Positions 46,088-54,398 are shown, counted from the first letter of the stretch. The stretch: 64,000 nucleotides of DNA from JAUIJL01 sp965366625 (GCA_965366625.1 CBDUGP010000002.1:160520-224519), one strand, 5' to 3'. Numbers and translations are program-made. Notes: generated from the letters alone by a model not told the origin.

Positions 46088-48247
46088 ATGCGTGAAGCCA
46101 GACTGTTGATTTTCGGAATTCTCATGGCTATGACATTAGTTTCATGTAACGACTCACCCCAAACCGACACCCCCGACCCGGGCACCAGCGACCAGAGCGA
46201 CGGAAACGTTTTGCTGGCGGAATGGACCGGCCCATATGGCGGTCTGCCGCCGTTCGACAAAATGAACATCGCGGATCTCAAACCCGCCATGTCCACGGCA
46301 ATTGAGAAGAATTTGCAGGGCATTGAGGCCATCGCCGAGCAGTCGGAGCCCGCGACCTTCGACAATACGATCCTGGCCCTGGAGCGCAACGGATCCGAAC
46401 TCGGCCGCGTGTCCGCGGTTTTCGGAGTTTGGATTGCAAATCTCTCGACCCCAGAGGTGCGCGAGGCCCAGGGCGAGATCATGGCCATGTTGGCGGACAT
46501 GCAGAGCAAGATCACTCAGAACAAGAAACTCTTTCAACGGATCCAAACCGTCTATGAGAGCGACGAGCTGAAGGCGCGGAGCGCCGATGAGCAACGGTTG
46601 GTGAAGCTGGTCTACGAAGGATTTGCCCACAACGGTGCGACCCTCGAAGGAGAGGCGAAAGAGCGTTACGCCGAGATCAACAAAGAGCTGGCGGACCTGC
46701 ACACTCAATTTTCCAACAACGTGTTGGCGGACGAAGAGGGCTATGTTCTCTATTTGGACGAGTCCCAGCTCGGCGGTCTGCCCGAGTCTTTGGTCTCAGC
46801 GGCTGCGTCGGCGGCAAAAGACCGGGGCGAGGAGGGCAAATACGCGATTCTCAATACCCGTTCGTCGATGGATCCGTTCCTGACCTATTCGACTCAGCGA
46901 GATCTGAGAGAAAAAGTCTGGCGCACCTACTACAGCCGGGGCGACAACGGCGACGAGCACGACAACAATGCTCTGATCGCCCAAATTCTCCAGCTGCGCA
47001 ATGAGCGAGTGGGTCTTTTGGGTTATGAGAATTATGCCCAGTGGAGGCTGACGGACCGCATGGCGAAAACCCCGGAAAAGGCCCTCGGGCTGATGGAAGC
47101 GGTTTGGCCGGCCGCGGTTGCACGCGTTCGCGAGGAAGTGGCGGACATGCAGGCAATCGCCGATCAGGAAGGCGCCGGCATCACCATCGAGCCCTGGGAC
47201 TACCGCTACTACGCGGAGAAAGTTCGCAAAGCCAAGTACGATTTGGATTCCAACGAGGTCAAGCAATATTTGCAGCTCGACAAGTTGCGCGAGGCCATGT
47301 TCTTTGTCGCGGGTGAACTCTTCGACTTTAAATTCACGGCCGTGCCCGACGGCACCGTGCCGGTCTTCCACGAGGACGTGAAAGTCTGGGAGGTGACGGA
47401 CAAAAACTCAGGTGAGCATATCGGTCTTTGGTATTTGGATCCGTTCGCGCGGACGGGCAAGCGGTCCGGTGCTTGGGCCACGAGCTATCGAGGACACGAG
47501 ACCTTTGACGGCAAGAAGACCGTGCTTTCCGCCAATAACTCGAATTTCATCAAAGGCGCCCCCGGCGAGCCGGTGCTGGTGTCCTGGGACGACGCGACGA
47601 CGTTCTTCCACGAATTTGGTCACGGCCTCCATGCCCTCTCCTCCAACGTTGCTTACCCCACCCTCAACGGTGGTGTTCGGGATTACACGGAATTCCAAAG
47701 CCAGCTGCTCGAGCGCTGGTTGCTTACCGACGAGGTGATCAATCAATTCTTAGTGCATCACGAGACGGGAGAGCCGATTCCTGCCGGGCTGGTGCAGAAA
47801 ATCAAGAACGCGTCGACCTTCAACCAAGGCTTCTCCACCACCGAATATTTGGCGTCGGCCTTGATGGACATGCGCTATCACACCGTCGATCCCACCGGAT
47901 TGGATGCCGATAAATTTGAGCGTGAGACCTTGGCCGAACTCGGAATGCCCGACGAGCTGGTGATGCGCCATCGCTCGCCGCACTTTGGGCATATCTTTTC
48001 CGGCGAGGGGTATTCCACCGGTTATTACGGCTACCTTTGGGCGGACGTGCTGACCAGTGACGCGGCCGAGGCCTTTGTCGAGGCTCCGGGCGGTTTCTAC
48101 GATAAAGAGATGGCCAAGAAGTTGGTGACCCACCTCTTCGCCCCACGCAACGCCGTGGATCCGGCAGACGCTTACCGCGCCTTCCGAGGTCGGGATGCAA
48201 AGATCGAAGCGTTGATGCGTGATCGAGGATTCCCGGTCAACCCGTAA
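46088..48247 (+). CDS. M3 family oligopeptidase / peptidyl-dipeptidase, lipoprotein
   Basis: 719 residues. A lipoprotein signal ends in LVSC, with an Asp/Thr/Pro-rich linker after it. It is an M3 zinc metallopeptidase of the Dcp/oligopeptidase A group: HEFGH with zinc ligands H508 and H512 and catalytic E509, preceded by the long helical N-terminal domain (EWTGPYGGLPPFDKMNIADL). It cleaves short peptides. The E. coli Dcp and OpdA enzymes have no lipobox, so this one probably acts on imported or turnover peptides in the periplasm. GAGGAAG precedes the ATG. An intrinsic terminator follows. Confidence 0.92.
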   Translation: MREARLLIFGILMAMTLVSCNDSPQTDTPDPGTSDQSDGNVLLAEWTGPYGGLPPFDKMNIADLKPAMSTAIEKNLQGIEAIAEQSEPATFDNTILALERNGSELGRVSAVFGVWIANLSTPEVREAQGEIMAMLADMQSKITQNKKLFQRIQTVYESDELKARSADEQRLVKLVYEGFAHNGATLEGEAKERYAEINKELADLHTQFSNNVLADEEGYVLYLDESQLGGLPESLVSAAASAAKDRGEEGKYAILNTRSSMDPFLTYSTQRDLREKVWRTYYSRGDNGDEHDNNALIAQILQLRNERVGLLGYENYAQWRLTDRMAKTPEKALGLMEAVWPAAVARVREEVADMQAIADQEGAGITIEPWDYRYYAEKVRKAKYDLDSNEVKQYLQLDKLREAMFFVAGELFDFKFTAVPDGTVPVFHEDVKVWEVTDKNSGEHIGLWYLDPFARTGKRSGAWATSYRGHETFDGKKTVLSANNSNFIKGAPGEPVLVSWDDATTFFHEFGHGLHALSSNVAYPTLNGGVRDYTEFQSQLLERWLLTDEVINQFLVHHETGEPIPAGLVQKIKNASTFNQGFSTTEYLASALMDMRYHTVDPTGLDADKFERETLAELGMPDELVMRHRSPHFGHIFSGEGYSTGYYGYLWADVLTSDAAEAFVEAPGGFYDKEMAKKLVTHLFAPRNAVDPADAYRAFRGRDAKIEALMRDRGFPVNP

Positions 48248-48271
48248 CTGGGCTGGACCAAAGTAGGCAGC

Positions 48272-48307
48272 AAAAAAGGCGTCACACCTCGGTGCGACGC
48301 CTTTTGT
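48272..48307. terminator. Bidirectional intrinsic terminator
   Basis: AAAAGGCGTC (48274-48283) pairs with GACGCCTTTT (48296-48305). A CACC/GGTG inner stem caps it, with an A-run on the left and T-run on the right. It lies downstream of the M3 peptidase and, on minus, about 190 bases beyond pckA. Confidence 0.85.
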
Positions 48308-48500
48308 GTGGGCTCGTTCTTTCTAGAAACAACCAAGCGGCTCCGGCGCGTCGGTCTGGGCCTTCCCCCGCCGGGACTCAGAGGCGCGCGACGGGTCGAC
48401 CTCCCGCCCCGGCTCTGGAAGGCCCGTCCCTCCTTTTCCTCCGGCTTCTTGGCACGAAGGAGCGCCGTCAGGCGTGAGAGCTGGAAGGAAGTTAGCCCAG

Positions 48501-50114
48501 CTAGTCGACTTTGGGCGCCGCGTTTTTGATTGCGTCGCTGACGCCGTCGGCGAATTGCTCGAAGTTGTCGACGAACATGCGCGCCAGCTTGTGGGCTTGT
48601 TGCTCGAAAGCCTGGGTGTCGGACCAAGTGTTCTTGGGCACCAAGAGTTCGTCCGGCACGCCGTCGATGGCCGTCGGGATCTCAACGCCGAAAATGGGAT
48701 CGGTCACCGTTTTGACGCCGTCCAGCTCTCCGGCCAAGGCTGCTTTTACCATTCGACGGGTGTAGGGCAGCTTCATGCGCGAGCCGACCCCGTGGGGGCC
48801 GCCGGCCCAGCCGGTATTGACCAACCACACCTTGGCGCCATGCTCGGAGATTTTCTTGCCCAATAGCTCGGCGTACACACCGGGGTGCAGAGGCATGAAC
48901 GGTGCACCAAAGCAGGTCGAAAAAGTCGCCGTGGGCTCTTTGACGCCCCTCTCCGTTCCGGCGACCTTGGCGGTATAACCGGATAGGAAGTGGTACATGG
49001 CCTGGGCTTCGGTGAGGCGTGAAATCGGCGGCAACACTCCAAAGGCGTCGCAGGTCAGGAAAACGACGTTTTTGGGATGACCCGCGGTACCCGAAAGATC
49101 CACGTTCTCCAGGTGGGTCAAGGGGTAGCTGGCGCGAGTATTCTCAGTCTTTCCAGCATCGTCGAAGTCGATCTGGCGGCTTTCCGCATCGAAGACGATG
49201 TTTTCTAGAATCGTGCCGAACCGCTTGGTGGTGGCGTAGATCTCAGGCTCGGTCTCGGGGTTGAGGCGGATCACCTTGGCGTAACAGCCGCCCTCGAAGT
49301 TGAACACGCCCTGGTCGCTCCAACCGTGTTCGTCGTCGCCGATCAGCGACCGCTCGGCGTCGGCGGAAAGGGTCGTTTTCCCCGTGCCCGAGAGGCCGAA
49401 GAAGAGAGCTACGTTTTGGTCGTCGCCGGTCACGTAGTTGGCGCTGCAATGCATCGCCATGACACCTTTCTTCGGCAACAAATAATTCATCACGGTGAAG
49501 ATGCTTTTCTTGATCTCACCGGCGTATTGGGTGCCGCCGATCAAAGCAATGCGACGGCCGAAGTCGAGAAGAATGAAAGTCGAGCTGCGAGTGCCGTCGA
49601 CCTCGGGAATCGCTTGGAGGCCGGGCACGTTGAGCACCGTAAAGTCGGGTTTGAAGTCCTGGAGGGCCTCGCCGTCGGCCTCGCGGATGAACATATTGCG
49701 GGCGAAAAGATTCTGCCAGGCATTCTCGTTGATCACCCGCACCTTGATTCGGTGTTGCTCATCTGCGCCGGCATAACCGTCGAAAACAAAGAGGTCTCGA
49801 TTCTGGCAGTAGGCTTGAGCCTTGCTCAGAAGGGCGTCGAAAACCGACTGATCCACCGGTCGGTTGACCGGGCCCCACCAAATGTCGTCCTTGGAAGACG
49901 GCTCTTCCACGACAAATTTGTCATTTGGAGAGCGGCCGGTGTGGGCGCCGGTTTCGGCGATCAGTGGCCCTTCCGGGGCGAGCAATGCCTCGCCTCGCAG
50001 AATGGCTTGCTCATAAAGGCGGGCCACGGGCAGGTTCCAATAGACCGTTCCGGTGTTTTGGATGCCGTGGATATCTAGACCATGCCGGCTGATGTATGGG
50101 CCATTGTCAGTCAT
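48501..50114 (-). CDS. pckA: Phosphoenolpyruvate carboxykinase (ATP)
   Basis: 537 residues, normal for the ATP-dependent enzyme. It converts oxaloacetate and ATP to phosphoenolpyruvate, the entry to gluconeogenesis. Seen: AETGAHTGRSPNDKF near the N-terminus, the P-loop GLSGTGKTTLS, and GDDEHGW for metal binding. The start follows GAGGATC. Upstream on minus is pdxA, with 135 bases between; no clear promoter was recognised there. Confidence 0.96.
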   Translation of the reverse strand: MTDNGPYISRHGLDIHGIQNTGTVYWNLPVARLYEQAILRGEALLAPEGPLIAETGAHTGRSPNDKFVVEEPSSKDDIWWGPVNRPVDQSVFDALLSKAQAYCQNRDLFVFDGYAGADEQHRIKVRVINENAWQNLFARNMFIREADGEALQDFKPDFTVLNVPGLQAIPEVDGTRSSTFILLDFGRRIALIGGTQYAGEIKKSIFTVMNYLLPKKGVMAMHCSANYVTGDDQNVALFFGLSGTGKTTLSADAERSLIGDDEHGWSDQGVFNFEGGCYAKVIRLNPETEPEIYATTKRFGTILENIVFDAESRQIDFDDAGKTENTRASYPLTHLENVDLSGTAGHPKNVVFLTCDAFGVLPPISRLTEAQAMYHFLSGYTAKVAGTERGVKEPTATFSTCFGAPFMPLHPGVYAELLGKKISEHGAKVWLVNTGWAGGPHGVGSRMKLPYTRRMVKAALAGELDGVKTVTDPIFGVEIPTAIDGVPDELLVPKNTWSDTQAFEQQAHKLARMFVDNFEQFADGVSDAIKNAAPKVD

Positions 50115-50249
50115 GGAAAGATCCTCAAAGTGGTCCTAATGCAAAAAATCTCAGGATGTTCGATTCTTGTCGGAATGGGAAATTCGAGCGAGGTTCCACG
50201 GTTGGGGAAGATCTCTGAAGAGTGTGGATGGGCTGCCCGGGAAGCGATC

Positions 50250-51293
50250 TTACACCAGGGTGCCTTGCTCCACCAGCCGTAGGGTCGTCTGGACTACAGC
50301 ACGCAGGGATGAAGCATCGGCTTGGTCCTTCCCCGCAATGTCGTAAGCGGTTCCGTGATCGACTGAAGTGCGTATGTAGGGCAACCCGAGGGTCCAATTG
50401 GTGGCGTTGCCGAAGGCTGCTGTTTTGACGCCGATCAGGCCCTGATCGTGGTAGAGCGCCAGGACCCAATCGCAGGAGCCGCGGATCGCACGGGAAAAGA
50501 GGGAGTCGGCGCTTTCCGGTCCATGGACATCGAGGCCTTCGGCCCGCGCTTTCTCCACTGCCGGTCGCACTTCCCGATCGTCGACGGTGCCGATCAGTCC
50601 CCCTTCTCCGGCGTGGGGATCGAGCCCGGCGACGACGATCCGGCCGTGACAATGTCGTCCCATACATCGAAGAGCAGCGAGGACAGATTCTTGGGTCACG
50701 TGCTCGATGGCCTGTCGAAGAGAGATGTGGGTCGAGAGCAAGGCGACTTGCAGGTCGGGGGCCAGGAAGGCCATCAAATAGTCCTCGCCGTAGGTGGAGA
50801 GGCCCGCCTTTTGTGCCAGATAGTCGGTGTGTCCTCGGAAATCCGGATCTACGTGCTGAGCAATTTCAGCCTTATTCAAGGGGGCGGTGATCAACGCCGC
50901 GCCGGAGCCCTCGGTCACCAGCCCGACTGCCAAGTCTAGGGCCGCTAGGGCGCCTCCGGCGTCCGCCTGTCCGGGCCGACCCGGAGATACCAGGCGACCC
51001 GAATCTGGCAAAGGATCCAGGATACCGATGCCCTCGCCGATGCCCTTGAGACCGGAAATGGAATCCGAGCCGGCACCGTTGTCGAGGAAATGAAACGTGT
51101 CCCATGCCACGTCCATCGCTGAGTCCAGAAGACTGTGAAAGGCCGCCCGCTCCAAGACCAGCAGGGGTCTGCAAACCTCCCTGAGCCAGGGCTCGGAGGC
51201 TACTTTCAGCAGAATTTCCGGTCCGATGCCGGCCGGATCGCCTTGGGTGAACACCAAAACTGGTCGTGGGTCGGTGGAGGGACGATCGGTCAT
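50250..51293 (-). CDS. pdxA: 4-hydroxythreonine-4-phosphate dehydrogenase
   Basis: 347 residues. NAD-dependent enzyme of DXP-dependent pyridoxal phosphate synthesis. It shows the family start TQGDPAGIGPEI, the INTAPLNK-like ITAPLNKAEI with HTDYLA, the metal-site stretch GLDPHAGEGG, and YHDQGLIGVK near the end. I chose ATG at 51293, next to the conserved N-terminus; the frame is open to 51362. Other pdx genes are not in the window. Confidence 0.94.
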   Translation of the reverse strand: MTDRPSTDPRPVLVFTQGDPAGIGPEILLKVASEPWLREVCRPLLVLERAAFHSLLDSAMDVAWDTFHFLDNGAGSDSISGLKGIGEGIGILDPLPDSGRLVSPGRPGQADAGGALAALDLAVGLVTEGSGAALITAPLNKAEIAQHVDPDFRGHTDYLAQKAGLSTYGEDYLMAFLAPDLQVALLSTHISLRQAIEHVTQESVLAALRCMGRHCHGRIVVAGLDPHAGEGGLIGTVDDREVRPAVEKARAEGLDVHGPESADSLFSRAIRGSCDWVLALYHDQGLIGVKTAAFGNATNWTLGLPYIRTSVDHGTAYDIAGKDQADASSLRAVVQTTLRLVEQGTLV

Positions 51294-51333
51294 GGTCGGT
51301 GATTCCCGGTTTGAGTAAGTGGGGACCCATACG

Positions 51334-51373
51334 GCTGAGGGCCGGCGCTTCCGTAGAAGCACCGGCCCTCAGC
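51334..51373. terminator. Large hairpin between FadL-type gene and pdxA
   Basis: GCTGAGGGCCGG (51334-51345) pairs with CCGGCCCTCAGC (51362-51373). A further GCTTC/GAAGC stem lies beyond a single mismatch, closing on a CGTA loop. No U-run follows on the minus strand, so it may be a terminator of the Rho-aided or non-canonical type, or an mRNA stabiliser. Confidence 0.55.
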
Positions 51374-51395
51374 TGTTCGGATCTACGAAAACGAA

Positions 51396-52679
51396 TCAGA
51401 AGCGCATGTTGAGCGACGCTCCGGCGAGTTGCACGAAGGTCTCGTAGGTACCTGCAATCACACCCTCTTCACCGGGGATAGCGGTGATGTCGTCAAACCA
51501 AAGCGGCATGTAGTAGAGGTCGAGGCTGAAGCGATTTCCCGTATGGCCATAACCGATGGATAGACCCTTGCGGTTGGCGTCCGGAATCGAGGGGCGAAGG
51601 AATTCCTCGGGAACCGGGCTTTCGTCGTAAACAGCGCCGAATCGCCACTCCGACTTCGGAGAGGATTTCCAGATGGCACCGATGCGATAAGAGAAGGTGT
51701 CGTCCCAATTTTCTTCGACGATGAAATCGCGGGACAACAAGGTCTCAGTTTCCAAATCGACAACGATCGCCTCGAAAGCCGACCATTCCGACCAGGCGAC
51801 GTCAACCTCGATCGAGAACTGATTGGTCAGCTGCACGCCCCAGCCGATCGCGGCTTGGGCCGGCAGCTCGATGGAAGCGGTGCCGGCGGAGGCCGGGAAG
51901 AACGGCGACAGAGGGCCAAAGTCGGAGTATTCAATGGCGCCGTCGAGTTCCAGCTCGAAACCGGTGCGGTAGGTGAAACCGAATGAGGTGCTGTTGCCCT
52001 GATACGACAGCGCCACGTTCCAGCCGATCTCGGTGGTATCACCGGTCAAATTGGAAAAGCCGATCACCTCAAAACCGTTGAGGGGGTTGCCGTCCAGGTC
52101 GATGGGCACCTCACGGGAAAAAGAGCCGACGTCAGCAAACATATAGTCCACACCAACCGCCACGCTGAAGGTCTCGGTCAGCCGGAAGGCGATGTTGGGG
52201 TTGAGCACAAACGTCGTGAGTTCCGACTTATTGGCTGTGAAGGTGATCGGACGTTGGTCCCATTCCGTCACCAAACCGAACGGAGTGGTGATGCCGATAC
52301 CCCAAGCGATATTGGAGCTGACTTTCTTGGTGTAATAGAGGTGAATCGGGGTTTCGATCGAGTCTTCGGGATTGAAGGTCGTGGATTGGAAGACGCCGAA
52401 ATTGGGATCGAGCACCGTCAGATCGGTATCCCCACCGGCGGTGATCAAATTGCCGCCGAATTGAAATTGGGTGCCGTCCATCCAAACCAAATTGGCCGGG
52501 TTGTACCAATTGGCGGAGGCATCGTCGGCAGAGGCGACAAATGCCCCGGCCACGCCCGAGGCCTTGGCCCCCTGCTCGAAAATACTGAAACCGGAAGCAA
52601 AAACGCTGGAAGCGATTAGGGTCGAGGCTAAGAGGCCTAGGCCAGCCACCTTCAAGGGGCTTATGGGTTGATCGGTCAT
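51396..52679 (-). CDS. Outer membrane protein of the FadL/TodX (OmpP1) family
   Basis: 427 residues with a signal peptide (..VAGLGLLASTLIASSVFASG). The N-terminus of the mature protein, GFSIFEQGAKASGVAGAF, followed by DDASANWYNPA, is the FadL/OmpP1 hallmark. The rest is a beta-barrel ending in ASLNMRF. It probably imports hydrophobic compounds such as long-chain fatty acids. I chose the ATG at 52679 because AAGGAGA lies seven bases upstream; an ATG at 52697 would precede the ribosome site. An inverted repeat in the leader may be an operator. Confidence 0.92.
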   Translation of the reverse strand: MTDQPISPLKVAGLGLLASTLIASSVFASGFSIFEQGAKASGVAGAFVASADDASANWYNPANLVWMDGTQFQFGGNLITAGGDTDLTVLDPNFGVFQSTTFNPEDSIETPIHLYYTKKVSSNIAWGIGITTPFGLVTEWDQRPITFTANKSELTTFVLNPNIAFRLTETFSVAVGVDYMFADVGSFSREVPIDLDGNPLNGFEVIGFSNLTGDTTEIGWNVALSYQGNSTSFGFTYRTGFELELDGAIEYSDFGPLSPFFPASAGTASIELPAQAAIGWGVQLTNQFSIEVDVAWSEWSAFEAIVVDLETETLLSRDFIVEENWDDTFSYRIGAIWKSSPKSEWRFGAVYDESPVPEEFLRPSIPDANRKGLSIGYGHTGNRFSLDLYYMPLWFDDITAIPGEEGVIAGTYETFVQLAGASLNMRF

Positions 52680-52717
52680 TGGAGTCTCCTTGTCCACACC
52701 GCTCGAAAATAAGCTTC

Positions 52718-52736
52718 AATGCCGCAGTGTGGCATT
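52718..52736. promoter_or_regulatory. Operator-like inverted repeat upstream of FadL-type gene
   Basis: AATGCC (52718-52723) and GGCATT (52731-52736) are separated by GCAGTGT, 39 bases before the start codon. It could bind a dimeric regulator; no match to a known operator was recognised. Confidence 0.4.
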
Positions 52737-52741
52737 TGCAG

Positions 52742-52802
52742 TTTAAACCATCACGTCTTTAAGCCATCACGTCGTTGAATCATCACGTTGAACGGTCACG
52801 TC
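52742..52802. repeat. Tandem repeat, about 4 x 14-16 bp
   Basis: TTTAAACCATCACGTC (52742-52757) and TTTAAGCCATCACGTC (52758-52773) are nearly identical. Two decayed copies follow, with ATCACG and GTCACG cores, up to 52802. Confidence 0.8.
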
Positions 52803-52871
52803 TCGGCCTGCCCGGGCCGTCGACGATCAGTGGGTCTTCAATAGGAAAAAGCGGGAACGAAACTGCGAATC

Positions 52872-52917
52872 CAGTGCTCAGGAAATAAGTGCTCAGGAAT
52901 TCAGCGCTCAGGAAGCG
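52872..52917. repeat. Tandem repeat, 3 x 15-16 bp, into the end of the Hfq-like gene
   Basis: Units CAGTGCTCAGGAAATA (52872), AGTGCTCAGGAATTC (52888) and AGCGCTCAGGAAGCG (52903). The third copy contains the stop codon (52908-52910) and last codons of the Hfq-like gene on the minus strand. Confidence 0.8.
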
Positions 52918-53234
52918 GATGTAGAGCGGTCACGTTTACGAAACCGCTTGAGTTCTTCTTCTTTGAACATGTAGCGGATGTTTCGTTTCAAAACCAAAAG
53001 ATTGGGCCCATTGGTGCGATTCAGCTTAATCGCCCCTTTGTCGTACCACTCGATCCAGCCCTGCAGCTCTTCATCGTTGTTCAGGACCACGACCATCGGG
53101 GTCTTGGCCGCCATCTGTTTCAGATAGTAGAACTCTTCGGCATTGGTCTGTTCCGGAGGTACATGCTTGCGTCGTACTCCGCGCCCTGCGCGTTGGTCTG
53201 CGGCGTCCGGGCGGATCAACTTTCGATTGCTCAT
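52908..53234 (-). CDS. hfq: Hfq-like RNA chaperone (Sm domain)
   Basis: 108 residues. An N-terminal extension of about 30 basic residues precedes an Sm fold: LKQMAAKTPMVVVLNNDEEL, GWIEWYDKGAIKLNR, then a second Sm strand LLVLKRNIRYMF. This aligns with Hfq segments RRERVPVSIYLVNG, QIESFDQFVILL and MVYKHAISTV. The Hfq 'KH' pair is KR here, so RNA-binding details may differ. Hfq hexamers act in small-RNA regulation and mRNA stability. The ATG overlaps the PSP1 stop (ATGA), so they are cotranslated. Confidence 0.8.
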   Translation of the reverse strand: MSNRKLIRPDAADQRAGRGVRRKHVPPEQTNAEEFYYLKQMAAKTPMVVVLNNDEELQGWIEWYDKGAIKLNRTNGPNLLVLKRNIRYMFKEEELKRFRKRDRSTSAS

Positions 53235-54073
53235 CGGGCACCACCCGCAATGCGGTTCTTGCTGCGTTCACTGTCCTGGCGGGGACCTGGGTCCTGGCGG
53301 GGACCTGGGTCGTCTCCGTCCTTTCGCGGCGCGGTGGACTTGACGCCCGCTCCCTTGGGCCCCGGTGGCCGGCGCCGCGTGCTCTTTTGGTAGAGGGGGT
53401 CCTCATAGGCGAGGCAGCATAGGAGCCGTCCACACTGTCCGGAAATTTTAGACGGGTTGAGGCTGAGGTTCTGTCGTTTCGCCATCTGGATGGAGATGGG
53501 CTTGAAGTCTGTGAGCCAGGACGAGCAGCAAAGGGTTCGGCCACAGATGCCGATACCGCCGAGCAGGGCTGCTTCATCCCGTGCGCCGACTTGGACCATT
53601 TTGACCCGAGTGGAAAAGCGTCGCGCGAGGTCGCGCACCAGCTGCCGGAAGTCCACCCTACCGTTGGCGGTAAAATAGAAAGTCGCGTGCCGCCCGTTGA
53701 GTGAGATCTCGACCTTAGACACTTTCATTTCCAGCTTCAGCTCTTGGGCCCGCTGGCGACAAAATTGTTTGGCGGTGATCTCGGTTTTGATCTTCCGTGC
53801 TTGGGCCTGGCGGTCCTCGTCGGAAGCTGGGCGCACGATCTTGCGCGCGCTGGACTTCTGACAAGGCTTGAAAATAGGCATCGGGGATTTTTCAACCCGG
53901 CCGTACGCCGGGCCGTCGTCGAGTTCGACGATGACCTTGGCGTCTTTGCCGAAGAGTCTGCCATCCGTTCGGCAGAGGGTGAGGTTGGTCTCCTCACCAA
54001 AGCGGACGCCGACGTACGTGTCTTCCACGGCCGTAGACATCCCTTTAAAGCTGCAACCGCCACAACCACCCAT
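53231..54073 (-). CDS. PSP1 domain protein, RicT/YaaT-like
   Basis: 280 residues from the ATG at 54073. Cys-rich start (MGGCGGCSF), then YVGVRFG and the PSP1 core: GRHATFYFTANGRVDFRQLV, VGARDEAALLGGIGICGRTL, CCSSWLTDFKPISIQMAK and KISGQCGRLLCCLAYE. B. subtilis RicT is part of the Y-complex that directs RNase Y and mRNA maturation. Pairing with an Hfq-like gene therefore points to RNA metabolism. The C-terminal tail is Arg/Pro-rich with a DPGPRQ duplication. ATG at 54040 is an alternative start. Confidence 0.85.
   Translation of the reverse strand: MGGCGGCSFKGMSTAVEDTYVGVRFGEETNLTLCRTDGRLFGKDAKVIVELDDGPAYGRVEKSPMPIFKPCQKSSARKIVRPASDEDRQAQARKIKTEITAKQFCRQRAQELKLEMKVSKVEISLNGRHATFYFTANGRVDFRQLVRDLARRFSTRVKMVQVGARDEAALLGGIGICGRTLCCSSWLTDFKPISIQMAKRQNLSLNPSKISGQCGRLLCCLAYEDPLYQKSTRRRPPGPKGAGVKSTAPRKDGDDPGPRQDPGPRQDSERSKNRIAGGAR
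53274..53309 (-). repeat. Perfect tandem duplication, 2 x 18 bp, inside PSP1 gene
   Basis: TCCTGGCGGGGACCTGGG at 53274-53291 is repeated without change at 53292-53309, encoding the DPGPRQ duplication in the tail. Confidence 0.92.
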
Positions 54074-54143
54074 AATTTCATCCGGTGGATAATTAACAGA
54101 ATATTCGCGCAGGTGGCGCGATCGAGCTTCCATCCGAGGTCGT

Positions 54144-54161
54144 ACCGGCTTCGAAGCCGGT
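54144..54161. promoter_or_regulatory. Perfect 18-bp palindrome in PSP1-Hfq leader
   Basis: ACCGGCTTCGAAGCCGGT is a perfect palindrome, lying between the promoter and start codon of the minus-strand operon. It could be an operator, or in RNA a hairpin with a UCGA loop. Confidence 0.5.
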
Positions 54162-54220
54162 TTAAAGCCTGCTGTCTAAACGTCGTAGCTAAAGGAACCT
54201 CGGAGGAAGACGTTGCCGCC

Positions 54221-54250
54221 ATTATGGCAGTCAATTGGAAAGACTGTCAA
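54221..54250 (-). promoter_or_regulatory. Near-consensus sigma-70 promoter for PSP1-Hfq operon
   Basis: On minus: TTGACA (54250-54245), an 18-base spacer, and CATAAT (54226-54221). The -35 is perfect and the -10 matches 5 of 6. It is the best sigma-70 promoter seen in the window. Confidence 0.7.
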
Positions 54251-54398
54251 CGATTCTTGCCGCAGTGCGACGTCGCCCGTTCTGGGTTGAGCCGCCGTTT
54301 GGCCGCGGGACCGAAAATGCTACCCTGGGGATTGGGAACCGTGAAGCCATGCGTTCCCACACCCTTTACTGCACACCACACCACATCGACCGAGATAA

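Larger units (their letters stand above)
54074..54398. promoter_or_regulatory. 325-base divergent region (PSP1-Hfq operon / CRTAC1)
   Basis: Besides the minus-strand promoter (54221-54250) and the palindrome (54144-54161), I see no RNA gene or small ORF. No convincing promoter for the plus-strand CRTAC1 gene was found. The predicted leader of the PSP1-Hfq mRNA is about 140 bases. Confidence 0.5.

Noticed and set aside
48172..48627. Minus-strand frame between the M3 peptidase and pckA.
   Set aside because: It overlaps a clear intrinsic terminator and the pckA 3' end and is rich in Arg and Pro, typical of a non-coding frame in GC-rich DNA.
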